A stretch of 64,000 nucleotides of DNA from Phycisphaerales bacterium (GTDB taxonomy: Bacteria > Planctomycetota > Phycisphaerae > Phycisphaerales > UBA1924): contig JAFIFZ010000035.1 of the NCBI GenBank assembly GCA_020831775.1, positions 1 through 64,000 of the forward strand. The letters run 5' to 3'. The notes under the pieces are model-generated. The model had not been told where the DNA came from. It did no database searches and was given only the letters and a program-made list of their open reading frames with translations. Positions 26,171-34,018 of this stretch are shown in pieces. The translations under genes were made by a program, and so were the position numbers. The number at the start of each line of letters is the position of its first letter. The stretch's first letter is position 1.

Positions 26171-27310
26171 ATGGCGTCGGGCGGAGAGCCAGAACAGCGG
26201 GCGCGCCCCGAGCGGCGTGTGGGCGGTGCGGTCCGGATCGGCCGGCTCTTCGGGATCGGTGTCTTTATCCACTGGTCGTTCTGGCTGCTGATCGCGTTTG
26301 TGATCTACCTGCACGCGGCGCAGGGGGCGACGGTCTGGCAGATCGCCGAGGGCGTGGCGCTGATCTTTTCGATCTTCGCGTGCGTGGTGCTGCACGAGTG
26401 CGGGCACGCGCTGGCGGCGAGGCGGTACGGGATCGGGACGCGGAGCATCACGCTGATGGTGATCGGCGGGATCGCGAGTTTGGAGAGGATGCCGCGCAAG
26501 CCTTCGCAGGAGCTTGTTGTGGCGGTGGCGGGGCCGATGGTCAATGTGGTGATCGCGGGTGTGCTGTTTGTCGGGCTGCTGCTGGTGCGGGGCCATGTGC
26601 GTCAGGACGAGGCGCTCCTGCAGGCTGGCGGGGCGTACTTCGACAAGCTGATGTGGATCAATGTGATCCTCGTGGTGTTCAACATGATCCCCGCGATGCC
26701 GATGGACGGGGGGCGGGTGCTGCGGGCGTTGCTCGCGATGCGCTTTGGGTACGAGCGGGCGACTCGGGCGTCGGCGAGGCTTGCGCAGACGCTGGCGATC
26801 GGGTTCGCGATCGTGGGGATCTTTGAGTGGCAGCCGCTGCTGATCATCATCGGGGTGTTTGTCTTCTTCGGGGCCGCCGCGGAGGCGCAGATGGCGATCG
26901 CCCGCAGCGCGATCGAGAGTCTGAAGGTTGCGCGGGCGATGATGCCCGACTACCTGGTGATCGAGCCGGGCGCGAGGATCTCCGACGCGATCGAGGCGTT
27001 GGTGACTTCGCGACAGAGCGCGTTCCCGGTGATGGAGGGGAACGAGGTGATCGCGATGCTCACGCGCGAGCACATCCACAAGGCTGCCGAGGCGGGCGAG
27101 CAGGATGTGCCGGTGATGGACTACGCCGACCGGGACTTCCTCAGGCTCTCGCCCGACGAGCCGCTGGTCGACGCGGTCGACCGGCTGCAGCAGGCGGAGA
27201 AGAGCGCGGCCCTGGTCGAAGACGACAGCGGCCCTGTCGGCATCCTGACCCGAGAGGGTGTGGGGGAGCTGATCTCGCTGCGGGCGTCGTTCAAGGGGCG
27301 CCGGGGCTGA
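26171..27310 (+). CDS. Site-2 protease family (M50) metalloprotease with CBS domains
   Basis: A 379-residue intramembrane zinc metalloprotease. The metal motif HECGH (residues 75-79) lies in the second hydrophobic segment, and the third metal ligand is the Asp in MIPAMPMDGGRVL (near residue 178). C-terminal residues about 255-375 form a pair of CBS domains that usually bind adenosyl nucleotides. The architecture is that of S2P group III enzymes, which cut membrane-bound regulators. The ATG at 26171 has GGAAGGTG seven to ten bases upstream; the longer frame upstream is not needed. Confidence 0.9.
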   Translation: MASGGEPEQRARPERRVGGAVRIGRLFGIGVFIHWSFWLLIAFVIYLHAAQGATVWQIAEGVALIFSIFACVVLHECGHALAARRYGIGTRSITLMVIGGIASLERMPRKPSQELVVAVAGPMVNVVIAGVLFVGLLLVRGHVRQDEALLQAGGAYFDKLMWINVILVVFNMIPAMPMDGGRVLRALLAMRFGYERATRASARLAQTLAIGFAIVGIFEWQPLLIIIGVFVFFGAAAEAQMAIARSAIESLKVARAMMPDYLVIEPGARISDAIEALVTSRQSAFPVMEGNEVIAMLTREHIHKAAEAGEQDVPVMDYADRDFLRLSPDEPLVDAVDRLQQAEKSAALVEDDSGPVGILTREGVGELISLRASFKGRRG

Positions 27311-27360
27311 GCAGGGCATGACGGCTGGGGATCGGGGTTGCGGGGCGATACGCTGGGGGC

Positions 27361-29145
27361 ATGATCGCACGAACGAGATTGTTGTGGGCGCCGGCCCTGG
27401 CCGGGATCGGCGTGGTGTTGGGTCTGCTGTCGGGCGGCTGCGCGAGGGACATGACCCACCTAAATGTGACTCCTGCCCAGCCGAAGCACGCCGCGAGTTT
27501 CTCGAACGGGGCCGTCGCGGCCGACCACCGTGCCGCGTCGGAGGCCGGGGCGGAGATGCTCAGGCAGGGAGGCAACGCGGTCGACGCGGCGGTGGCGGCG
27601 AGCTTCTGCCTGTCGGTCGTGCGCCCGCACTCGTGCGGGATCGGGGGCGGGGGGTTCATGGTGATCTTCGTCCCCGCCGATGAGCGCGGGGTCGAGCGGC
27701 GGGTGGTGATCAACTACCGCGAGGTTGCGCCCGGGGCTGTCGGGCCGGAGTACTACACCGGGCTGGATGTCGCCGATGGGAGCACTTTCGGCGTCCACGC
27801 CTCGGGCGTGCCCGGGACGGTCGCGGGGCTGCTGCACGCGCTCGAACACTTCGGGACGATGGATCGGCGCGAAGTGCTGGCCCCGGCGATCCGTGCGGCC
27901 GAAGAGGGCTTCATCGCCGACGCGAACCACATCGAGGCGATGGAGAACATCCGGGGCAAGATCGAGGACGATCCGGCCCGCCTGGCGATGCTCGGGGATC
28001 TCTGGGAGAGGCTGTACAAGAGCGGCGAGATGCGGATCGGTGATCGCGTGCAGAACCCGGAGCAGGCGCGGGCGCTGCGGCTGATCGCCGAGCGGGGGGC
28101 GGGGGCGTTTTATCGCGGCGATATCGCCGACGCGATCGTGGGGGTGATGGAGGAGGGGGGCGGGCCGATCACGCGTGAGGATCTGGCGTCGTACCGGGTG
28201 CGTCGGGGCGAGCCGTTGCGCGGGTCGTTCATGGGGCATGAGCTGCTGACGATGCCGCCGCCATCGAGCGGTGGGATCGCGATGATCCAGATCTTCGGGA
28301 TCCTTGAGCGAACGCTCGACGGGGTGGAGTTGCCGGCCCGGGGCTCGCCCCTGTACACGCACCTATTAACCGAGGCGATGAAGCACGCGTTTGCGGATCG
28401 GGCCGAGTGGCTGGCCGACGATGCGTTTGTGGAGGTGCCGGTCGCGAGGCTGACCTCGCCTGCGTACATCGCCGAACTCGCGTCACGCGTCGACCCGGAG
28501 CGGACGCTGGACGACTTGTTCGCGTACGGGTCTGTGACGCCGGAGAACGCCCAGGAGAACGCGGGCGGTGGGACGAGCCATCTGTCGGTGGTGGATTCGA
28601 GCGGGATGGCGGTGGCGTGCACCGAGACGATCAACCTTATCGGCGGGTCGCTGGTGGCGGTGCCGGGGTTCGGCTTCCTGATGAACAACGAGATGGATGA
28701 TTTTACGACCGTGCCCGGAGCGCCCAACGCGTTCGGGCTGCGCCAGTCGGACCGCAACCTGCCCGAGCCGGGCAAAAGGCCCTTGAGCAGCATGTCGCCG
28801 ACGATCGTGCTGATGGACGGGCGGGTGGTCATGGTGGCGGGGGCGAGCGGGGGGCCCAGGATCATCAGCGGGACGTCGCAGGTGGTGCTGAACGCGTTGC
28901 TGTTTGGGATGCGGGCCCAGCGCGGCGTGGAGGCGCCGCGCGTGCATCACCAGTGGACTCCGGACCGCCTCCAGTTCGAGCCGGGCTCCGAGACCCGGGC
29001 CCTGCGTCGGGCGATGCGCGGGTTCGGGCACTCGACGGACGAGACGGGGACGGTCGGCGTGGTGCAGGCGATCTATGTTGACAAGCACGGATGGAAGCAC
29101 GCGGCGAGCGATCCGCGCAAGGGCGGGCGTCCGGCCGGGCACTGA
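27361..29145 (+). CDS. ggt: Gamma-glutamyltransferase
   Basis: A 594-residue exported enzyme that hydrolyses or transfers the gamma-glutamyl group of glutathione and similar compounds. The N-terminus is a lipoprotein-like signal ending in LLSGGC (Cys near residue 27). The large-subunit motif with SGIGGG-like loop is seen as SCGIGGGGFMV. The self-cleavage and nucleophile residue is Thr405 in GGGTSHLSVVD. The small subunit keeps MNNEMDDF and PLSSMSPTIV. Length and layout match the family. One of the few ACGT sites of the window lies in this gene (28873). Confidence 0.93.
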   Translation: MIARTRLLWAPALAGIGVVLGLLSGGCARDMTHLNVTPAQPKHAASFSNGAVAADHRAASEAGAEMLRQGGNAVDAAVAASFCLSVVRPHSCGIGGGGFMVIFVPADERGVERRVVINYREVAPGAVGPEYYTGLDVADGSTFGVHASGVPGTVAGLLHALEHFGTMDRREVLAPAIRAAEEGFIADANHIEAMENIRGKIEDDPARLAMLGDLWERLYKSGEMRIGDRVQNPEQARALRLIAERGAGAFYRGDIADAIVGVMEEGGGPITREDLASYRVRRGEPLRGSFMGHELLTMPPPSSGGIAMIQIFGILERTLDGVELPARGSPLYTHLLTEAMKHAFADRAEWLADDAFVEVPVARLTSPAYIAELASRVDPERTLDDLFAYGSVTPENAQENAGGGTSHLSVVDSSGMAVACTETINLIGGSLVAVPGFGFLMNNEMDDFTTVPGAPNAFGLRQSDRNLPEPGKRPLSSMSPTIVLMDGRVVMVAGASGGPRIISGTSQVVLNALLFGMRAQRGVEAPRVHHQWTPDRLQFEPGSETRALRRAMRGFGHSTDETGTVGVVQAIYVDKHGWKHAASDPRKGGRPAGH

Positions 29146-29167
29146 GGCGCGATCGCAGGAGTCGGGT

Positions 29168-29728
29168 GTGCGTGTCGAAGAGACAACCTATTTCTACGAG
29201 ATGACCGACCGGTCGCTGCTGCGGCCGGGGCGCAAGCCGCCCGATGGAGCGAAGCTCTGGAGGGCGGAGGAGCCCTGCCCGCACCTGAACCGGTATCTGT
29301 ATGTCGCGGTGGGGCACGGGTGGTGGTGGGTCGACCGGCTCGGGTGGACGCCCGAGCGGTGGCTGGAGGTGATCGGGCGAGAGGGGTATCAGACCTGGGT
29401 CGCCTCGATGCGGGGCACGCCCTGCGGGTACTTCGAGCTGGATCATCGGGAAGCTGAGGGCGGCGGGCGGGAGACCAGCATCGAGCAGTTCGGCCTGCTG
29501 CCCGCGTTTGTCGGGCGGGGGCTGGGCGGGTGGCTGCTGACCGAGTGCCTGAAACGGGCGTGGGAGGGCGAGCCGGACCGTGTCGTGCTGCACACCTCGT
29601 CGCTGGACCACCCGGCGGCGAGGGCCAACTACGAGGCGCGGGGGTTCACGCTCGTGCGCACAGAGACGCAAGAGAAAGACCTGCCGGACCCGCCTCCGGG
29701 CCCGTGGGGCTGCCTCCAGAGGGGCTGA
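29168..29728 (+). CDS. GNAT-family N-acetyltransferase
   Basis: A 186-residue acetyl-CoA-dependent acetyltransferase. The CoA pyrophosphate-binding loop is VGRGLGG, in the stretch LLPAFVGRGLGGWLL. The following SSLDHPAARANYEARGF matches the C-terminal GNAT motif that ends in N-x-Y-x-x-x-G-F. The GTG start at 29168 has AGGAG six bases upstream, and no in-frame ATG lies before the domain. It begins 22 bases after ggt and probably shares its transcript. The acceptor substrate is unknown. Confidence 0.85.
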   Translation: MRVEETTYFYEMTDRSLLRPGRKPPDGAKLWRAEEPCPHLNRYLYVAVGHGWWWVDRLGWTPERWLEVIGREGYQTWVASMRGTPCGYFELDHREAEGGGRETSIEQFGLLPAFVGRGLGGWLLTECLKRAWEGEPDRVVLHTSSLDHPAARANYEARGFTLVRTETQEKDLPDPPPGPWGCLQRG

Positions 29729-29791
29729 GAAGGGGGCTGAAAGCGTCTCTTCGGTATCGGCGGGCTGGCGGGGGGCCGTATCATCGCGGCG

Positions 29792-31138
29792 ATGGCCAAA
29801 CTCCAAGACGCTTCATCTCAGGGCGGCAAGACCGATGTGCTGCTGATCGGCGGCGGGGGGCGCGAGCACGCGCTGGCCCGCGCGCTGGCCGCCTCGCCAT
29901 CGCTGGGCACGCTCTATGCGACGCACATGTCCAACCCGGGCATCGCGCAGCTCGCCCAGCCCTGCGACCAGCCGACCGAGGTCCGCGAGTCGTACCGGCT
30001 GGTGCAGTGGTGCGAGAAGCGGGGGATCGGGCTGGTCGTCGTCGGGCCGGAAGACCCGCTGGCCGAGGGGATCGCCGACAAGCTCGCGGCGCCCGACCGG
30101 CTGGTCTTCGGCCCCACGCGCGACGGGGCTCGCCTCGAAGGCGACAAGGCGTGGGCGAAGCAGCTCATGCGTGCGGCCGCGATCCCGACGGCGGAGTCGC
30201 GGACCTTCACCGACCCCGACTCGGCCCTCTCGTATGTCCGCTCGCGCGAGCAGGCGCCGGTGGTCAAGGCGGCGGGGCTGGCCAAGGGCAAGGGTGTCGT
30301 CGTCGCCAAGGACACCGAAGAGGCCTCCAAGGCGATCGTCTCGTTCATGATCGACCGGATCCACGGCGACGCGGGCCGGGCGGTGGTGATCGAGGAGAAG
30401 CTCGAAGGCCCGGAGGTTTCGGTCTTGGCGCTGGTCGACGGGCGGAACATCATGGTGCTGCCGCCCTGCCGCGATCACAAGAGGCTCGGCGACGGGGACA
30501 GGGGCCCGAACACGGGCGGGATGGGGGCGTTCTGCCCGACGGTGGACCTTGACGATCGGATGCTCCAGCGGATCGAGCGGGAGATCCTCGTGCCGACGGT
30601 CGACGCCCTGACGCGCGAGGAGATCGCGTATCGGGGGGTGCTGTACGCGGGGATCATGCTCACGCACGCGGGGCCGAAGGTGCTGGAGTTCAATGTGCGC
30701 TTCGGCGACCCGGAGTGTCAGCCGCTGATGGCGAGGTTCCGTGGCGATCTGGTGCGGCTGCTCAAGCTCACGGCCCAGGGGCACCTGGACCGGGCGGACT
30801 TTTCTTGGGACCCCAGGCACGCGTGCTGCGTCGTGCTCGCCAGCGGGGGTTACCCGGAGAAGCCCAAGACCGGCGCGGCGATCACAGGGCTGGCTGCGGC
30901 GGAGAAGCTCGAAGGCGTGGTGATCGACCACGCGGGGACGAAGCGACAGAATGACGGGACGATCGTGACCGCCGGCGGTCGTGTGCTGGGGGTGACCGGG
31001 CTTGGCGAAACACTGGAGGCGGCGCGGGCGAAGGCGTACGAGGCGTGCCGCCTGATCCGCTTCGACGGGATGCAGATGCGGTCCGATATCGGCGTGGTGC
31101 GCGAACCTGCGCCGCGTGTCTTCCGAGGAACCCGCTGA
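29792..31138 (+). CDS. purD: Phosphoribosylamine--glycine ligase
   Basis: A 448-residue ATP-grasp enzyme that makes GAR in the second step of purine synthesis. It shows the N-terminal loop LLIGGGGREHALA (about residues 17-29), the ATP-grasp segment APVVKAAGLAKGKGVVVA, the P-C-R-D-H-K-R block (PPCRDHKRLGDGD), GPNTGGMGAF, and EFNVRFGDPECQ near the metal site. It is full length. The TGA shares its last base with the ATG of the sigma factor gene, so purD is joined to a signalling pair. Confidence 0.95.
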   Translation: MAKLQDASSQGGKTDVLLIGGGGREHALARALAASPSLGTLYATHMSNPGIAQLAQPCDQPTEVRESYRLVQWCEKRGIGLVVVGPEDPLAEGIADKLAAPDRLVFGPTRDGARLEGDKAWAKQLMRAAAIPTAESRTFTDPDSALSYVRSREQAPVVKAAGLAKGKGVVVAKDTEEASKAIVSFMIDRIHGDAGRAVVIEEKLEGPEVSVLALVDGRNIMVLPPCRDHKRLGDGDRGPNTGGMGAFCPTVDLDDRMLQRIEREILVPTVDALTREEIAYRGVLYAGIMLTHAGPKVLEFNVRFGDPECQPLMARFRGDLVRLLKLTAQGHLDRADFSWDPRHACCVVLASGGYPEKPKTGAAITGLAAAEKLEGVVIDHAGTKRQNDGTIVTAGGRVLGVTGLGETLEAARAKAYEACRLIRFDGMQMRSDIGVVREPAPRVFRGTR

Positions 31139-31764
31139 TGGACCCTTCCGAGCAGCCAGAACTGACGAACCTGATCAACGACGCCAGCGCCGGCGACCGC
31201 GAGTCGCAGGAGAAGCTGTGGACGATCCTGTACGCGGATGTCAGGCGCCAGGCCGCGGCGCTCGTGCGGCGCAAGAGCGACGACATCGAGCCGACGGAGG
31301 TGGTCAGCGCGGTGTTCCTGCGTCTGCAGAGCGACAAGCCCCAGAAGTGGGACAACCGTCGGCACTACTTCGGCGCCGTGGCGCGCGCGATGCAGCAGTA
31401 CCTGATCGACGAGGCGCGGGGGCGGAATAGGCTCAAGCGGGGCGGGGGTCGCGCGCGGATCCCGCTGACGATCGCCGAGGGCGAACTCTCCGACCCCGAG
31501 CCGTTCGACGAGGGGATGCTCGCCGATGTGTTCAAGGCGCTCGACGGGCTGGAGGCTGAGAAGCCGGAGTTCGCCGAGGTGGTCCGTCTGCGCTTCCTGA
31601 TGGGGATGAAGGTGGACGAGGCCGCCGCGATCACGGGGATGGCGCCTCGGACGGTCAAGAAGTACTGGCGTCTCGCTCGCGCCAAGCTGCTGGTGGCGCT
31701 GGAGGAGATGGGCCACCAGGTCGGCGCCGACGACGCCGAGCCCGAGCCAGAGGACGGACCCTGA
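31138..31764 (+). CDS. ECF-subfamily RNA polymerase sigma factor
   Basis: A 208-residue sigma factor with only regions 2 and 4. Region 2 (about residues 15-100) has EVVSAVFLRLQ and the core-binding NRRHYFGAVARAMQQYLID. Region 4 (about 140-195) contains FAEVVRLRFLMGMKVDEAAAITG and a helix-turn-helix PRTVKKYWRLARAKL. It resembles the TIGR02999-like group common in planctomycetes, which often partner Ser/Thr kinases instead of membrane anti-sigma factors. The ATG overlaps the purD stop by one base, and the kinase gene starts three bases after its stop. Confidence 0.9.
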   Translation: MDPSEQPELTNLINDASAGDRESQEKLWTILYADVRRQAAALVRRKSDDIEPTEVVSAVFLRLQSDKPQKWDNRRHYFGAVARAMQQYLIDEARGRNRLKRGGGRARIPLTIAEGELSDPEPFDEGMLADVFKALDGLEAEKPEFAEVVRLRFLMGMKVDEAAAITGMAPRTVKKYWRLARAKLLVALEEMGHQVGADDAEPEPEDGP

Positions 31765-31767
31765 GCG

Positions 31768-33678
31768 ATGCCTTCCGACCGCGCCGATCGACTGGCCGAC
31801 GCGTTCGAGGCTGTCGTGTCGGCCGAGGGCGATGAGCGGGCACGCGTGCTCGACGAGTGCTGCCGCGCTGATCCGGAGATTGCTGACGAACTGCGGAAGC
31901 TCGTCGCGGCGGATCTGGCCAACCCCGAGCCCGAGGACGAATCGCCCGTGCTGCCCGTCGCCTCGGCGCTGGTCAGCGATGAGCCGTTCAAGCCGGGCGA
32001 CCGCGTCGGGTCTTGCGTGATCCGGCGCCGGATCGCCAAGGGCGGGATGTCGGTCGTGTACGAGGCGGTGCAGGAAGGGCCGAACCGGCGTGTGGCGCTC
32101 AAGGTGCTGCGGCAAGGGCTCAGCGAGGCGGACGCGAAGCGGTTCCAGCTCGAGATGCGCGTGCTGGCGAGGCTCAAGCACGAGGCGGTGGCGCAGATCT
32201 ACGAGGTCGGCGTCCACCGAGGTCCCGAGGGGGAGATCCCGTTCTTTGTGATGGAGTTGGTGCACCGGGGCCGGTCGATCACCGACGCGGCGAGGGACAT
32301 GCCGCTGCGCCAGCGGCTGCTGCTCTTCTCGACGGTCTGCCGCGCAATCCATCACGCGCACCAGCGTGCGGTGATCCACCGGGACATCAAGCCTGCGAAC
32401 ATCCTCGTCGACGACGAGGACCGTCCGAAGGTGCTCGATTTCGGGATCGCCTCGACGCTGGACAACCAGCTTGCGGGGACGGTGGACCCGACCGAGCGGG
32501 TGGGCTTTGTCGCGGGCACATGGGAGTACATGAGCCCCGAGCAGTGCGATGTCGACCGGGCGGACATCGACACGAGGGCGGATGTGTACGCGCTGGGGGT
32601 GCTGCTGTACGAGCTGCTGGCGAACAAACGCCCGCTGCGTTTCAACCCCGACGAGCAGACGCCGATCGAATCGGCGAGGATCGTGCGTGAAGATCCGCGG
32701 ACGCCGATCGGGGAGGTCGTGCCCGGGCTGCACGCGGATCTGCGGGCGATCGTGTCCAAGGCGATCGCGATCGACCGCGACGAGCGGTACCAGCAGGCGT
32801 CGGAGTTCGCAGACGACATCGACCGGTACCTGCGGCGAGAGCCGGTCTCGGCGCGCCGGGCGGGGGCGACGCGCCGGCTGGTGATGTTTGTTCGGCGCAA
32901 TCCGGTGCCTTCGGGGTCGCTGATGCTGCTGGGCGTCGTGCTGCTGGCCTTTGCGCTGGTGTCGACGGTGCTGTGGCGGCGGGCGCAGGCCAATTTCGCC
33001 TTCGCGGAGGAGCAGCGGGTGATCCTCGATCGCGAGCGTGCTGAGTTGCAGGAGGCGAATGAAGCCCTCGACGAGCAGCGCCGGACGGCCAACGCGATCC
33101 GCGAGATCCTGGTCGACATCCTTGAAGAGGGCAACCAGCCCCGGGCGGGCAGCCTGAACCCGCCGACGGTCGTCGAGGCGGTCGAGGACTACCTCGCCAG
33201 GCGGACGGGGCGGGTTTCGGAGTTTCCCGCGGCCGAGGCGGTGGTGCGGGTCGCGCTGGCGCGGGCGTACCGAAACCAGGCGAAGTACGAGGCCGCGGCG
33301 AGGGAGTACCGGCGGGCGGTGGGGCTGTGGTCGGACGCGGGTCCCCGCTTCCTGGATTCGGCGCAGTGGGCGAGGCTGGGTCTGGTGGATGTCCATCTGG
33401 ACGCGGGGGACGACGAGGAGGCAGAGGCCCTGGCCCGAGTCGTCATCACGATCGACGGGCAGAACAGCGGGGGCTCGGGCGTTGGCGTTCGCCTGGCTCG
33501 CGCGCAGATCGGCCTGGCGCAGGCGCAGCTCGGGCTGGGTCGTCCGGAGGCGGCGTGGCGGTCGATCGAGGAGGCGGGGACCCTCATCGGGGGGATGGAA
33601 CAGGGGGCCGCCGAGGCGCTGCGCTGGCGGTACCAGCAGGTTCGCGAGCAACTGGAATCGGCGCAGGGCCGGGGCTGA
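31768..33678 (+). CDS. Membrane Ser/Thr protein kinase with coiled coil and TPR-like tail
   Basis: A 636-residue Hanks-type kinase. The catalytic domain covers residues about 78-355: glycine loop IAKGGMSVVYEA, ATP lysine K112 (VALKV), catalytic D206 (HRDIKPAN), and metal-binding D224 (DFGIAS). One transmembrane helix lies at about 384-402. A basic/acidic coiled coil follows at about 405-450, and TPR-like helices at about 480-610 (VALARAYRNQAKYEAAAREY). The kinase faces the cytoplasm and the tail is outside. It follows the sigma gene by three bases, so it probably phosphorylates or controls that sigma factor. Confidence 0.93.
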   Translation: MPSDRADRLADAFEAVVSAEGDERARVLDECCRADPEIADELRKLVAADLANPEPEDESPVLPVASALVSDEPFKPGDRVGSCVIRRRIAKGGMSVVYEAVQEGPNRRVALKVLRQGLSEADAKRFQLEMRVLARLKHEAVAQIYEVGVHRGPEGEIPFFVMELVHRGRSITDAARDMPLRQRLLLFSTVCRAIHHAHQRAVIHRDIKPANILVDDEDRPKVLDFGIASTLDNQLAGTVDPTERVGFVAGTWEYMSPEQCDVDRADIDTRADVYALGVLLYELLANKRPLRFNPDEQTPIESARIVREDPRTPIGEVVPGLHADLRAIVSKAIAIDRDERYQQASEFADDIDRYLRREPVSARRAGATRRLVMFVRRNPVPSGSLMLLGVVLLAFALVSTVLWRRAQANFAFAEEQRVILDRERAELQEANEALDEQRRTANAIREILVDILEEGNQPRAGSLNPPTVVEAVEDYLARRTGRVSEFPAAEAVVRVALARAYRNQAKYEAAAREYRRAVGLWSDAGPRFLDSAQWARLGLVDVHLDAGDDEEAEALARVVITIDGQNSGGSGVGVRLARAQIGLAQAQLGLGRPEAAWRSIEEAGTLIGGMEQGAAEALRWRYQQVREQLESAQGRG

Positions 33679-34018
33679 TCTCGGCGGCCGGTCGGGCGCA
33701 CGCGTCGCGTGGTTGCTGCTGCGCCGCGATCGCCCCTGGCGCGTGCGGGGCGGGGGTTGGAACGCTGTTCTGGGCCTGATTCAAGGTGGGCGGCCCGTTC
33801 GCGGCGCATGCCCGAAGCGGGGCCCCTGGACACGCGAGTGGTTGTCGCAGACCGACCGCCGGGCGCGGCGGATTCGTCAACTCCAGAGGAACGCGTGCAA
33901 AGTCGCCACTCGGATTCGTCGACAAACCCGTTGCAACCGGAACGCGATCGGTGTTCGCGACCGGCACCCCCAAGCTTGCCGCCTATGAAGCCGGCGGCCG
34001 ACCCCTGGAGCAACGGTG
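33679..34018. other. Intergenic stretch before the secretin gene
   Basis: No gene is called in these 340 bases. Frames that stay open here are extensions of neighbouring or opposite-strand shadow frames. The only functional signal I see is GGAG at 34007-34010, the ribosome site for the secretin ATG at 34019. No convincing promoter hexamers or terminator hairpin after the kinase gene were found by eye. Confidence 0.6.

Noticed and set aside
30850-33651. A 933-residue open frame on the minus strand
   Set aside because: It is antisense to purD, the sigma factor and the kinase, and reads as Arg/His/Pro-rich shadow.
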